A DNA stretch of 64,000 nucleotides, from assembly GCF_017355185.1 (NCBI RefSeq), contig NZ_JADILJ010000001.1, positions 62,001 through 126,000 on the forward strand, given 5' to 3'. Below the pieces are notes generated by a model. The model saw nothing but the letters and a program-made list of their open reading frames with translations. It had not been told where the DNA came from and did not search any database. Below, piece after piece: positions 1 through 8,527 of the stretch. The number at the start of each line of letters is the position of its first letter. Position 1 is the first letter of the stretch. This DNA comes from Rathayibacter sp. SD072 (GTDB lineage: Bacteria > Actinomycetota > Actinomycetes > Actinomycetales > Microbacteriaceae). The translations under genes and the position numbers were made by a program.

Positions 1-225
1 CGACGCGATCGCGGCCTCGCGCGGCTGACCCGACGAGTCCGGGCTCCCTCACGTCCGCGATCGGCCCGGAGAGGGGCGCGCCGGCGGACCCGATCCCTTG
101 TACGGTCGTCCCGGATCGACTTCCCGGCGCCCGCACCGGATCCGGAGTCGCACGACCCGTCCCGGACCGCCTCCCGCGTGATCCTCCGGCCGGACCGCAG
201 GGCGCGGACGCCCGCAGGAGGACGC
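1..225. other. Left-edge stretch with no supported gene
   Basis: I see no convincing gene here. A plus-strand frame open from the window edge ends at a TGA at 26-28 (last residues DAIAASRG), which could be the tail of a gene lying outside the window, but eight codons cannot be judged. The long minus-strand frame across 49-645 is very rich in Arg, Ser and Pro and lies over the ATPase gene, as expected for a shadow of a GC-rich gene. Confidence 0.4.
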
Positions 226-312
226 ATGGAGCACAGCACCCGGTCGACGGGCCCCCGGGTCCGCGCGTCGGCAGTCCGACCGGATCGAGCCGCGGAGGCT
301 CCCGGTGCCTGA
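226..312 (+). CDS. Possible 28-residue upstream ORF
   Basis: This short ORF starts with ATG at 226 behind a near-perfect ribosome-binding site (AGGAGG at about 215-220) and its stop overlaps the GTG start of the ATPase gene at 305 by 8 nt. The product (MEHSTRSTGP... ending PGA) resembles no family I know. The strong ribosome-binding site and overlap suggest it may be translated and couple translation into the ATPase gene. The alternative is chance openness in GC-rich DNA. RsbW-type genes often follow an RsbV/STAS gene, but this peptide is far too short for a STAS domain. Confidence 0.3.
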   Translation: MEHSTRSTGPRVRASAVRPDRAAEAPGA

Positions 313-715
313 GCGCTCCGTGATCGTGCGCACGGCGGAGGACGGCCTCGAGGACGTCCACTCCGCTCTCGAGGAGCTGTGGGCCGAGGCCCCCGAGCTC
401 GGCTCGTGGGACCGCATGGCGTTCACGACCGCCGTCGTCGAGCTGGCGACGAACGTCCTCCAGCACGGCCGGGGCCCTCGGGACGTCGTCTGCCGGATCG
501 ATCTCGGCCTGGACGAGCACGAGATGCGCGCGGTCCTCGAGGACGCCGGCGACGCCGTCGGGATCGACGTCGCCGACCCGCGGGCCATGCCGGACGAATG
601 GGCGGAGGCGGGCCGCGGCATCCCGTTCATCCAGGCGCTCGTCACCCGCTTCGAGCATCAGCGGGTCGACGGCCGCAACGTCTGGACGATCGTCCGCGAG
701 CGCAAGCGCTCCTGA
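305..715 (+). CDS. RsbW-like ATP-binding (anti-sigma kinase family) protein
   Basis: A 136-residue single-domain protein of the HATPase/GHKL fold used by anti-sigma factor serine kinases (RsbW/SpoIIAB group). Visible motifs are the N-box (ELATNVLQH, residues 47-55), a degenerate G1 box (LEDAGDAVGID) and a G2-like GRGIPFIQALV near residue 106. Such proteins bind ATP and either sequester a sigma factor or phosphorylate a STAS antagonist. No sigma factor or STAS gene is nearby, so the partner is unknown. The GTG start at 305 is supported by GGAGG at 294-298 and it overlaps a possible 28-codon ORF. The family is clear; the specific role is not. Confidence 0.8.
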   Translation: MPERSVIVRTAEDGLEDVHSALEELWAEAPELGSWDRMAFTTAVVELATNVLQHGRGPRDVVCRIDLGLDEHEMRAVLEDAGDAVGIDVADPRAMPDEWAEAGRGIPFIQALVTRFEHQRVDGRNVWTIVRERKRS

Positions 716-826
716 CCCGGTCCTCCGGGGCACCGGTGCGAGGAGTCCGCGCCCAGGCCGATGTGCCAGCGTGGACTCCGCTGCGCGTCCGCCGACGCCG
801 CAGACCCCCGTCGGAAGGAACACGTC

Positions 827-1681
827 ATGCCCGGTGCCCTCGTCCTCGCCGGAGGCGGCCTCGCCGGGATCGCCTGGGAGCTCGGAGTCGTCCGCGGCAT
901 CGCCGACGCCTCTCCCGAGGCGGCCCGCCTCCTGCTCGATCCCTCGACCGTCTTCATCGGCACGTCCGCCGGCTCGGCGGTCGCCGCCCAGCTCAGCACC
1001 TCCGTCGGACTCGACGAGTCGTACGCCGCGCAGCTGCGCGAGGAGTCCGCCGAGATCGGAGCCGTCATCGACGCCGAAGGGCTGCAGGCGATGTTCGCCG
1101 CCGCGGTCGAGGGCGCGGTGTCGGCCGAGGACGCGCGGCGCCGCATCGGGGCGCTCGCCCTGACCACCGCCACGCTGCCCGAGGAGTCGCGCCGCGCCGT
1201 CATCGCCGCTCGCGTCGCCGACGCCGACTGGCCCGAGCGCCGCCTGCTGATCACGGCGGTCGACACCGCCACGGGCGCGCTCGCCGTCTTCGACCGCACG
1301 AGCGGAGTCGGGCTCGTCGATGCGATCGCCGCCAGCTGCGCCGTCCCGGGCGTCTGGCCCCCGGTCACCATCGACGGCGTCCGCTACATGGACGGAGGCG
1401 TGCGCTCCGGCAGCAACGCCGACCTCGCGGCCGGAGCCGACTGGGTCCTCATCGTCACTCCGCTCCCCGGAGTCGGGTCGCCGGGAGCGGGCACGCTGCC
1501 GACGAACGAGCTGGACGCCCTGTCCGGCTCCCGCGTCGAGGTGGTCTACGCCGACGACGCGTCGATCCGCGCGTTCGGGCCCAACTCGCTCGATCCGGCA
1601 GTGCGCGCCGCGTCGGCCGAGGCCGGTCGCGCGCAGGGCGCCCGGATCGCCGGAGTGGTCTCGGCACTGGTCGGCGCCTGA
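827..1681 (+). CDS. Patatin-like phospholipase family protein
   Basis: A 284-residue patatin/RssA-type serine hydrolase. It begins with the glycine-rich oxyanion-hole segment (LVLAGGGLAGIAWELGV), followed by the nucleophile elbow GTSAG (the family G-X-S-X-G) and the catalytic Asp in YMDGGVRS, the Ser-Asp dyad expected for patatin acyl hydrolases. The likely activity is lipid acyl-ester hydrolysis. The ATG at 827 is preferred over an in-frame upstream GTG at 761 because GGAAGGA lies 9-15 nt upstream and homology begins immediately after it. There is no signal peptide, so it is probably cytosolic. It is convergent with the reductase gene at 1707. Confidence 0.9.
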   Translation: MPGALVLAGGGLAGIAWELGVVRGIADASPEAARLLLDPSTVFIGTSAGSAVAAQLSTSVGLDESYAAQLREESAEIGAVIDAEGLQAMFAAAVEGAVSAEDARRRIGALALTTATLPEESRRAVIAARVADADWPERRLLITAVDTATGALAVFDRTSGVGLVDAIAASCAVPGVWPPVTIDGVRYMDGGVRSGSNADLAAGADWVLIVTPLPGVGSPGAGTLPTNELDALSGSRVEVVYADDASIRAFGPNSLDPAVRAASAEAGRAQGARIAGVVSALVGA

Positions 1682-1685
1682 GCCG

Positions 1686-1703
1686 GGGCGCCCTCGCGCG
1701 CCC
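1686..1703. terminator. Short bidirectional hairpin between convergent genes
   Basis: GGGCGC (1686-1691) and GCGCCC (1698-1703) form a 6-bp GC stem with a 6-nt loop exactly in the 25-nt gap between the convergent patatin and reductase genes. There is no U-tract, which is usual for actinobacterial terminators. Confidence 0.4.
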
Positions 1704-1706
1704 GCC

Positions 1707-2267
1707 TCAGTGCGCGACCCTGTAGCGCAGGAACACCGTGCCGTCGGCGAAGCGCCGCTCCTCGGTGAGCTCCAGTGCGCTCCGGAGCCCTCGCGGCAGG
1801 AACCGCGTGCCGCCGCCGACGACGATCGGCACGACGTACCAGCGGATCTCGTCGACGATCCCCGCCAGGAGCGCCTGGGCGGCGAGCTGGGCTCCCCCGA
1901 TCGACACGTCGTCCTCCAGGGCCGCGGCGTCCTCCCTCGCCCGCGCGGGATCGAAGCGGCGCTCGAGACGCGTGCGCCCGGTGCGCACCTCGTCGAGCGT
2001 CCGGGAGTACACGACCTTGTCGGCCGCGCGCCACATCCGCTGGTAGTCCTGGATGAACGCGAAGTCCTCCGCGAGCGCGAAGCCCGCCTCCCACGGCAGC
2101 ATGGTCTCGTACATGCGGCGCCCGTACAGGTAGGTCCGCACCCGCTCCTCGGTCTCGGTGATGAAGCGGTGCACCTCGGGTCGCGGCTCCGCCCACGCGA
2201 AGCCGCCGGCCTCGTCGGTGGTGAACCCGTCGATCGAGGCGATCCCGCTGTAGACGAGCGCGCCCAC
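1707..2267 (-). CDS. RibD C-terminal/dihydrofolate-reductase-like family protein
   Basis: A 186-residue protein of the bacterial bifunctional deaminase-reductase C-terminal (RibD_C, DHFR-like) family. The N-terminus ALVYSGIASIDGF, the central VVYSRTLDEV and the C-terminal VVPIVVGGGTRFLP are typical: Rossmann-like NADPH-binding strands ending in the glycine-rich turn. Standalone members are common in actinobacteria, and most have no proven substrate. A GTG at 2267 is chosen because AGGGAGG sits about 7 nt upstream and homology starts there; in-frame starts further upstream would only add an Arg-rich leader. Confidence 0.85.
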   Translation of the reverse strand: MGALVYSGIASIDGFTTDEAGGFAWAEPRPEVHRFITETEERVRTYLYGRRMYETMLPWEAGFALAEDFAFIQDYQRMWRAADKVVYSRTLDEVRTGRTRLERRFDPARAREDAAALEDDVSIGGAQLAAQALLAGIVDEIRWYVVPIVVGGGTRFLPRGLRSALELTEERRFADGTVFLRYRVAH

Positions 2268-2455
2268 GTCGGCCTCCCTGCGGACGGCTTCGGGTTCCGC
2301 CCACGAGCGCGAGGGTAGGCGCGAGAGCGCTCCCACGCAAGATCGACGGCACATCCGGCGGCGATCGGCGGAGGGTCGCGGCACTCCACCCCGCTGTGCC
2401 CCGCTCGACCGCGTAAAGTGGCCGAGGCCGTTCCCGCGGCCGCGAAGGGTTCCGG

Positions 2456-2800
2456 ATGAAGATCAGCCAGCTGCGTCACTTCGTGGCGGTCGCCGAGGAG
2501 CTGCATTTCGTACGCGCCGCCGAGAAGCTCGGCATCTCGCGGCAGAAGCTCGACTCCTCCGTCGCCGCCGTCGAGCTCGACCTCGGACGCCCGCTGTTCG
2601 AGCCGGGCGCCTCGCGCACGGTGCTGACCGCGGCCGGCCGCCAGCGGCTGGCGCAGGCCCGCGAGGAGCTCGCCGCTCTGGGCGACGAGCCCGGCACCAG
2701 CGCCCCCGCCGGAGGCAAGGCCAAGGCCTCCAAGGGCACCGGCCGGGCCCCGATCGTGAAGGGCCAGCCCAAGCCCTACAAGCGCCGCCAGTCGCGCTGA
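2456..2800 (+). CDS. LysR-type DNA-binding domain without effector domain
   Basis: The first 60 or so residues (MKISQLRHFVAVAEELHF...) are a canonical LysR winged helix-turn-helix, but the protein stops at 114 residues where a LysR regulator normally continues to about 300 with a periplasmic-binding-like co-inducer domain. Instead it ends in a Gly/Ala/Lys-rich basic tail (KAKASKGTGRAP... ending YKRRQSR). The tail suggests non-specific DNA contact, so it may act as a nucleoid-like or constitutive regulator. The start at ATG 2456 follows AAGGG. The sharp tail and stop only 7 nt from the convergent neighbour argue against a simple sequencing frameshift, and no effector-domain remnant is visible downstream. 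Confidence 0.8.
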   Translation: MKISQLRHFVAVAEELHFVRAAEKLGISRQKLDSSVAAVELDLGRPLFEPGASRTVLTAAGRQRLAQAREELAALGDEPGTSAPAGGKAKASKGTGRAPIVKGQPKPYKRRQSR

Positions 2801-2811
2801 TCCGCGATCAG
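2797..2811. terminator. Mini-palindrome holding both convergent stop codons
   Basis: CTGATC-CGC-GATCAG spans 2797-2811 and contains the TGA of the LysR-domain gene and the stop of the opposing exported-protein gene. It may be a small bidirectional terminator; the stem is only 6 bp. Confidence 0.25.
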
Positions 2812-3692
2812 GAGTAGCGCACCGCGACGGTGCGCGTCGACGGATCGACCAGGCGGAAGGCGTCGTCCGTCGAGAGCACGGCGTCGAGCGGGTTCCTCCC
2901 GGCGGGCGAACCGACGGGGCGCGTGACGCTGAGGTGGACCCAGCCGGCCGTGCCCTCCAGGCCCTCGCGCGGGAATCCGGCGGGACGGGTGAGCACGATG
3001 TCGTCCCCGGACCGCTCGAGCGTCCAGTTCGGCGAGTCGTCCTGCGTTCCCGTCCGGCGCCCGAGGACGGGATCGCCGAACAGCGCTGCGGGCGCGTTCC
3101 GCCAGGTCAGGTGGAGGGGATCGGGCTCGTCGTCCCCGATCGTCCCGAGATCGAGGTCGATCCTGGCGCTGAGGACGAGCACCTGACCGGCGGCGACGGA
3201 CGCCCGGTCGACGGCTGCCGCCTCGAGCTGCAGCACCGCGGAGTGCTGGACGACGACCGGGTACGACAGAGTCGGTGCGCCGGGGGTCGAGACCAGCAGG
3301 ACCGCGCTCCCGACCGCCGCACCGCATACGACGCGGCTCGCCGCGCGTCCGGTCGCACCGGTGGTGCCGGTCACCGTGCCGGGGCCGCCGGTCGTCGAGA
3401 AGGCTGCGCGGCCCGTACCCGCGACCAGGACGAACGTGACGAGCGCACCCTCGACCGCGGCTCCCGTCTCCCGGTCGGTCACCGCGACCTCCACATCCCC
3501 GCCCGACGCGACCGGGTGCTGCCCGACGCGCATCGTCAGGGGTGCTCCGCCGAGGGGGGAGACCGCTGCGAGCACCAGGGTGTCCAGGGTCGGCGACGCC
3601 GCGGCCAGCGGGGCGGCGACGGCGGCGACGACGACGGGCACCGCCCAGGCGACGGTGCGGCGGCGGGGGCCGGAGGGCGTGTGCTCGGTCAT
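2808..3692 (-). CDS. Exported protein with Ig-like (Big-1 type) domain
   Basis: The N-terminus has a basic stretch (GPRRRTVAWAV), a hydrophobic Val/Ala-rich segment and an AAAS signal-like site, so export or membrane anchoring is likely. Residues about 60-150 resemble a bacterial Ig-like Big-1 domain: VTDRETGAAVEGALVTFVL followed by TGATGRAASRVV, the variable-polymer-then-glycine pattern used to describe immutable Ig strands. The remainder is a second beta-rich region with no recognisable family. Start ATG 3692 gives 294 residues; there is no strong ribosome-binding site, and upstream in-frame codons are composition noise. The function is unknown; surface or cell-wall association is an inference. 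Confidence 0.65.
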   Translation of the reverse strand: MTEHTPSGPRRRTVAWAVPVVVAAVAAPLAAASPTLDTLVLAAVSPLGGAPLTMRVGQHPVASGGDVEVAVTDRETGAAVEGALVTFVLVAGTGRAAFSTTGGPGTVTGTTGATGRAASRVVCGAAVGSAVLLVSTPGAPTLSYPVVVQHSAVLQLEAAAVDRASVAAGQVLVLSARIDLDLGTIGDDEPDPLHLTWRNAPAALFGDPVLGRRTGTQDDSPNWTLERSGDDIVLTRPAGFPREGLEGTAGWVHLSVTRPVGSPAGRNPLDAVLSTDDAFRLVDPSTRTVAVRYS

Positions 3693-4032
3693 GCGGAGTC
3701 CGTTCGCGAGGAGGCAGGGGCGCCCAGAACTGTGGGGCACCCCGGCAGCGCAACGAGGGGCCTGGCGCGAAGAGTGCGAGGAGACCGAGCGCGGATCCTC
3801 ACGCGAGGCGTCCCCCGACGGATGCTCCGCGGGCACGCCGGGACGCGACCGCCCGGGCCCCGTCGGTCGGAACCGTCCCCCGGTCGCCGGGACGCCGCTG
3901 GGTCGCGCACGGTCGGGCCGCCGTCGGCATCGGCGCGTTCCGAGGCGCTCCGCGGACCGACGCCGGGACCGGGGCGGCGGGGCGAGGCCCGGAGCGGGTC
4001 GGGAGGATCCGGCGGAGCCGGGAGTCGAGGTG
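3693..4032. other. Gene-free spacer before tRNA-Val
   Basis: About 340 bases of GC-rich sequence between the exported protein start and the tRNA-Val 3' end. All open frames are Arg/Pro/Gly-rich shadows without family similarity. I see no clear promoter or hairpin worth naming. Confidence 0.5.
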
Positions 4033-4105
4033 TGGGCCCTACCGGGCTCGAACCGATGACATCCACGGTGTAAACGTGGCGCTCTACCAACTGAGCTAAA
4101 GGCCC
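4033..4105 (-). tRNA. tRNA-Val (anticodon TAC)
   Basis: Reverse-complement reading folds into a full cloverleaf of 73 nt: acceptor GGGCCTT paired with AGGGCCC, D-stem GCTC/GAGC, anticodon stem CCACG/CGTGG with loop TTTACAC giving anticodon TAC, and T-arm with TTCGAGC. Discriminator A; CCA is not encoded. It reads GTA (and wobble) valine codons. Confidence 0.95.
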
Positions 4106-4188
4106 TCGTGGCGGCAGGGCCGCACGAGCGTCCCCATCGTACGGCACCGTCGCTCCGGAGGCCGGGGCGCCGACGCGCGGGTCGCCGC

Positions 4189-4194
4189 TACTCT
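4189..4194 (+). promoter_or_regulatory. -10 box of a leaderless promoter
   Basis: TACTCT lies six nucleotides before the ATG at 4201 and there is no Shine-Dalgarno sequence, so transcription probably starts at or beside the start codon. Confidence 0.45.
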
Positions 4195-4200
4195 CGCCCC

Positions 4201-4899
4201 ATGACCGACGACGCCCCGGCAGACCGCGCCCGCCGACGCGCCGAGAGCCGCTGGCCCGCCTCCGCGGCGATCCTCCTGGCCGTCGTCCTCAACGTGGTCG
4301 GGCACGACGACCGGACGTCGGCGGTGCGACTGGCCGCCGCGGCCCTCACGCTGGCGCTCCTCGTTCCGCTGTTCGTGGTCAATCCGCACCGGCTCGACAC
4401 CGAGACGAAGTGGTCGCGCGTCGTCTCGATCGCGCTCGCGGTGGTGCTCGCCGTGGCGAACCAGGTGAACGTCGTCGCCCTGGTCACGGCGCTCGTCGAC
4501 GGATCGACGGACGGTCCACTGCTCCTGCTCACCGCGCTGCAGGTCTGGGTCACGAACCTGGTCGCCTACGCACTGCTCTACTGGGAGCTGGACCGCGGCG
4601 GCCCCGTCGCCCGCGGAACACTCCCGCGGAGCGACCTGCCCGCCGCCGATCTCGCGTTCCCGCAGGACGGCTACCGGGACACCGTGCAGGAGGTCTCGGC
4701 GACCTCGTCCGAGCGCGCCGACTGGCGGCCCGGCTTCGTCGACTACCTCTACGTCTCGACGACGAACACCATGGCGTTCAGCCCGACCGACACCATGCCG
4801 CTCTCGAGCCGCGCGAAGCTGCTGATGGCCGTCGAGGGCGTCACCGGCTTCGTCCTGCTCGCGCTGGTCATCGCCCGCGCGGTGAACATCCTGAACTGA
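4201..4899 (+). CDS. DUF1345 family integral membrane protein
   Basis: A 232-residue polytopic membrane protein matching the DUF1345 family. Hydrophobic segments are visible near residues 17-35, 42-58, 76-96, 105-125 and 205-230. The family signature near the C-terminus is present (FVDYLYVSTTNTMAFSPTD followed by SRAKLLMAVEGVTGF), which resembles the re-entrant pore-like region of two-pore potassium channels; no transport activity is established for the family. ATG 4201 is chosen because the upstream extension would run into the tRNA-Val gene, and a -10-like TACTCT precedes it for leaderless expression. Confidence 0.85.
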   Translation: MTDDAPADRARRRAESRWPASAAILLAVVLNVVGHDDRTSAVRLAAAALTLALLVPLFVVNPHRLDTETKWSRVVSIALAVVLAVANQVNVVALVTALVDGSTDGPLLLLTALQVWVTNLVAYALLYWELDRGGPVARGTLPRSDLPAADLAFPQDGYRDTVQEVSATSSERADWRPGFVDYLYVSTTNTMAFSPTDTMPLSSRAKLLMAVEGVTGFVLLALVIARAVNILN

Positions 4900-4934
4900 C
4901 CCTCTCCCCGATCACTCGGGCTGCGTCTCCACGG

Positions 4935-4985
4935 GATGCCGCTCCGGTGCACGACACGCCGCAGGAGCCGTACGGAAGCGGCATC
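4935..4985. terminator. Bidirectional hairpin between DUF1345 and peroxiredoxin genes
   Basis: GATGCCGCTCCG (4935-4946) pairs with CGGAAGCGGCATC (4973-4985) over 12 bp with one bulged base. It lies centrally between two convergent stop codons, which suits a shared terminator. Confidence 0.55.
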
Positions 4986-4997
4986 TCGCGGGCAGCG

Positions 4998-5471
4998 TCA
5001 GGCGTGGGCCGGCTGCAGAGCCTCGATGGCCGCGCGGTACGCCTCGATCGAGCGCGGCTCGCCGGGCGCGGTGATGAAGGTGTCGCGGATGACGCCCTCG
5101 CGGTCGATGAGGAACGTCGCGCGGGTCGCGTAGCCCTTGCTCTCGACGAAGACGCCGTACTGCTTGGCGACATCGCCGTGCGGCCAGAAGTCCGACAGCA
5201 GAGTGAAGTCGTAGCCCTGCTTCTCGCCCCAGGCGCGCAGCGTGTGCTTCGAGTCGACCGAGATGCCGATCACCTCGACGTCGGCGTGCTCGAAGAGGGA
5301 GAGGTTCTCGCGCAGGGCGCAGAACTCGCCCGTGCACGTGCCCGAGAAGGCGAGGGGGAAGAAGACGAGGGCGACGTTGCGCCGTCCGTGGAAGTCGCCG
5401 AGCTGGATCCGCTCGCCGTACTGGTTGGCGAGTTCGAAGTCGGGAGCGAGCGTCAGCTTCTCGAGAGCCAT
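4998..5471 (-). CDS. Peroxiredoxin (AhpE/BCP type)
   Basis: A 157-residue thiol peroxidase with the thioredoxin-like AhpC/TSA fold. The active-site segment reads FPLAFSGTCTGEFCALREN: Cys46 matches the peroxidatic Cys of mycobacterial AhpE, and Cys51 sits five residues later, the C-X4-C spacing of BCP/PrxQ resolving cysteines. Mycobacterial AhpE lacks the second Cys, so this may recycle through an intramolecular disulfide. Conserved Arg in the late strand (ATRATFLIDREGVIRD) is also present. ATG 5471 is preceded by GAAGGA. Role: reduction of hydrogen peroxide and organic or lipid peroxides in the cytosol. It is divergent from aceE. Confidence 0.9.
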   Translation of the reverse strand: MALEKLTLAPDFELANQYGERIQLGDFHGRRNVALVFFPLAFSGTCTGEFCALRENLSLFEHADVEVIGISVDSKHTLRAWGEKQGYDFTLLSDFWPHGDVAKQYGVFVESKGYATRATFLIDREGVIRDTFITAPGEPRSIEAYRAAIEALQPAHA

Positions 5472-5673
5472 CGGTCCGATGTCCTTCCGTGCGCACGAGA
5501 GTCGCGCGAGCACGAGGGGCAATGCTAGACCCGCTGCGAGCCCCCACCAAGGGGGATCGGCGAAGCGGCATCGGAACCGGCCCACCGATGGCCGCGGAGG
5601 GCCCTCCGGATGGTGGAACCCCACAGACCGCTGAGCGCTTCCGTCGTGGATCGCCACAGTAGGCCAGAATCGC

Positions 5674-5679
5674 TAGGCT
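5674..5679 (+). promoter_or_regulatory. Candidate -10 box for aceE
   Basis: TAGGCT about 110 nt before the aceE start fits an actinobacterial -10 hexamer (TAnnnT). No clear -35 is visible. The transcript would carry a leader of roughly 105 nt. Confidence 0.35.
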
Positions 5680-5789
5680 GGCACAGGTGCCCGCGCGCGG
5701 CTCGTCAATCCGCAGCCCGCGCGCGGATCCGGCACCGCTTCATGAGAATGATGTCTCGGGCACGATCTGCCCCCAGAGAGAGGTCGAGG

Positions 5790-8516
5790 GTGACTGTTAA
5801 CGATCAGGACCCGTATTCCGTCGGTCACGTGGACTCGGACCCCGAGGAAACGTCGGAGTGGAACGAGTCGCTCGACGCGCTCGTTGCGGAGCGGGGTGCG
5901 GGTCGCGGACGCGACGTCATGCTCAGCCTCCTCAAGCACTCCAAGGAGCTGCACCTCGGCGTTCCGATGGTGCCGACCACGGACTACATCAACACCATCG
6001 CGCCCGAGAACGAGCCCGAATTCCCCGGTGATGAGGACGTCGAGCGCCGCTACCGCGCGTGGATCCGCTGGAATGCGGCGATCCTCGTGCACCGCGCGCA
6101 GCGACCCGGCATCGGCGTCGGCGGCCACATCTCGACCTACGCGTCGAGCGCCTCGCTGTACGAGGTCGGCTTCAACCACTTCTTCCGGGGTCAGGACCAC
6201 CCGGGCGGCGGTGACCAGGTCTTCATCCAGGGCCACGCCTCCCCCGGCCCCTACGCCCGCGCCTACCTCGAGGGCCGCCTGACCGAGCACCAGCTCGACG
6301 GCTTCCGCCAGGAGCGCTCGCACAGCGGCGGGGGGCTCTCGAGCTACCCGCACCCGCGCCTCATGCCCGAGTTCTGGCAGTTCCCGACCGTGTCGATGGG
6401 CCTCGGACCGATCAACGCGATCTACCAGGCGCAGGCGAACAAGTACCTCACCAACCGCGGCATCAAGGACGCGTCCGACCAGCAGGTCTGGGCCTTCCTC
6501 GGCGACGGCGAGATGGACGAGGTCGAGTCGCGCGGTCAGCTGCAGGTCGCGGCGAACGACGGTCTCGACAACCTCAACTTCATCGTCAACTGCAACCTCC
6601 AGCGCCTCGACGGACCCGTCCGCGGCAACGGCAAGATCGTTCAGGAGCTCGAGTCGTACTTCCGCGGCGCCGGCTGGAACGTCATCAAGCTCATCTGGGG
6701 CCGCGAGTGGGACGACCTGCTCGCCCGCGACACCGAGGGCGCGCTCCTCGACCTGATGAACAAGACGCCCGACGGCGACTTCCAGACCTACAAGACGGAG
6801 GACGGCGCGTACGTCCGCGAGAACTTCTTCGGCCGCGACGAGCGCGCTAAGAAGCTCGTCGAGGACTACTCCGACGAGCAGATCTGGGGCCTTCGCCGAG
6901 GCGGCCACGACTACCGCAAGATCTACGCGGCCATGAAGGCCGCGACGGAGCACAAGGGCCAGCCCACCGTCATCCTCGCCCACACCATCAAGGGCTACGG
7001 TCTCGGCCGCAGCTTCGAGGGCCGCAACGCGACCCACCAGATGAAGAAGATGACGCTGGACAACCTGAAGGGCTTCCGCGACACCATGCGGATCCCGATC
7101 ACGGACGCCCAGCTCGAGGAGAACCCCTACCTCCCGCCGTACTACCACCCCGGTCAGAACGACGAGGCGATCGAGTACCTGCAGGAGCGCCGTCGCGCGC
7201 TGGGCGGATACCTCCCCGAGCGCCGCTCGAAGTACACGCAGCTCAACCTCCCGGACGACTCCGCGTACAAAATCGGCAAGAAGGGCTCCGGGACGCAGGA
7301 GATCGCCACGACCATGGCGTTCGTCCGCATCCTGAAGGACATCCTCCGCTCGAAGGACTTCGGCAACCGCGTCGTCCCGATCATCCCGGACGAGGCGCGC
7401 ACCTTCGGCATGGACGCGTTCTTCCCGAACGCGAAGATCTACAACCCGCGCGGACAGCACTACACGTCGGTCGACCGCGAGCTGCTGCTGGCGTACAAGG
7501 AGAGCCCCCAGGGCCAGATCCTGCACGTCGGCATCAACGAGGCGGGCGCCCTGGCGGCGTTCACAGCGGTGGGCACCTCGTACTCGACGCAGGGCGAGCC
7601 GCTCATCCCGGTCTACGTCTTCTACTCGATGTTCGGGTTCCAGCGCACGGGCGACGCGATCTGGGCGGCGGGCGACATGATGGCCCGCGGCTTCATGATC
7701 GGTGCGACCGCCGGACGCACCACGCTGACCGGCGAGGGCCTGCAGCACGCGGACGGCCACTCCCCGATCCTCGCCGCCACCAACCCGGCCGTCGTGAGCT
7801 ACGACCCGGCGTACGGATACGAGATCGCGCACATCGTGCAGTCCGGACTCGAGCGCATGTACGGCGGGAAGCACTCCGACCCGAACGTGATGTACTACCT
7901 CACGGTCTACAACGAGCCCATCGTGCAGCCCGCCGAGCCCGAGGACGTGGATGTGGACGGCATCGTCCGCGGCATCCACCGCGTCTCCTGGGGCCAGTGG
8001 GACGGTCCCAAGGCGCAGCTGCTCGCCAGCGGCGTCGCGGTGCCGTGGGCGATCGAGGCGCAGAAGCTCCTTGCCGAGGACTGGGGCGTCTCGGCCGACG
8101 TCTGGTCGGTGACCTCCTGGAACGAGCTGCGGCGCGACGGCATCAAGGCCGAGCACCACAACTTCCTCCACCCCGAGGACGCCCAGCAGGTGCCGTACGT
8201 CACGCAGAAGCTCGCCGACGCGAAGGGCCCCTTCGTCGCCGTCACGGACTTCTCGCACCAGGTCCCCGACCAGCTGCGCCAGTTCATCCCGGGCGACTTC
8301 GCGACGCTCGGAGCGGACGACTTCGGCTTCTCGGACACCCGCGCCGCCGCGCGTCGCCACTTCAAGATCGACGGACCGTCGGTCGTGGTGCGCACGCTGC
8401 AGCTGCTCGCCAAGCAGGGCGAGGTCGACCCGTCGCTCTCGGTCCAGGCGATCGAGAAGTACCGTCTGCACGACGTCAACGCCGGCACCACCGGCAACGC
8501 GGGCGGCGAGAGCTGA
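5790..8516 (+). CDS. aceE: Pyruvate dehydrogenase E1 component, homodimeric type
   Basis: A 908-residue thiamine-diphosphate enzyme that decarboxylates pyruvate and acetylates the lipoyl domain of E2, feeding acetyl-CoA to the TCA cycle and fatty-acid synthesis. The length suits the single-chain AceE used by actinobacteria and gamma-proteobacteria. The TPP/Mg motif GDGEMDE starts near residue 237 and ends with NCN about 30 residues later; the GHIST-like stretch [10 protein letters not shown] and the C-terminal transketolase-like domain ([21 protein letters not shown]) are intact. GTG 5790 is preferred because AGAGAGG lies 7 nt upstream and the protein begins TVNDQDPYS, as in relatives; an in-frame extension upstream is Arg-rich. 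The gene stops 11 nt before the FasR-like regulator. Confidence 0.97.
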   Translation: MTVNDQDPYSVGHVDSDPEETSEWNESLDALVAERGAGRGRDVMLSLLKHSKELHLGVPMVPTTDYINTIAPENEPEFPGDEDVERRYRAWIRWNAAILVHRAQRPGIGVGGHISTYASSASLYEVGFNHFFRGQDHPGGGDQVFIQGHASPGPYARAYLEGRLTEHQLDGFRQERSHSGGGLSSYPHPRLMPEFWQFPTVSMGLGPINAIYQAQANKYLTNRGIKDASDQQVWAFLGDGEMDEVESRGQLQVAANDGLDNLNFIVNCNLQRLDGPVRGNGKIVQELESYFRGAGWNVIKLIWGREWDDLLARDTEGALLDLMNKTPDGDFQTYKTEDGAYVRENFFGRDERAKKLVEDYSDEQIWGLRRGGHDYRKIYAAMKAATEHKGQPTVILAHTIKGYGLGRSFEGRNATHQMKKMTLDNLKGFRDTMRIPITDAQLEENPYLPPYYHPGQNDEAIEYLQERRRALGGYLPERRSKYTQLNLPDDSAYKIGKKGSGTQEIATTMAFVRILKDILRSKDFGNRVVPIIPDEARTFGMDAFFPNAKIYNPRGQHYTSVDRELLLAYKESPQGQILHVGINEAGALAAFTAVGTSYSTQGEPLIPVYVFYSMFGFQRTGDAIWAAGDMMARGFMIGATAGRTTLTGEGLQHADGHSPILAATNPAVVSYDPAYGYEIAHIVQSGLERMYGGKHSDPNVMYYLTVYNEPIVQPAEPEDVDVDGIVRGIHRVSWGQWDGPKAQLLASGVAVPWAIEAQKLLAEDWGVSADVWSVTSWNELRRDGIKAEHHNFLHPEDAQQVPYVTQKLADAKGPFVAVTDFSHQVPDQLRQFIPGDFATLGADDFGFSDTRAAARRHFKIDGPSVVVRTLQLLAKQGEVDPSLSVQAIEKYRLHDVNAGTTGNAGGES

Positions 8517-8527
8517 CGGTCGAGTCG

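Noticed and set aside
5673-8471. 932-residue minus-strand ORF over aceE
   Set aside because: It mirrors aceE in the opposite frame and is Val/Arg/Gly-rich without motifs; GC-rich third positions keep such antisense frames open.
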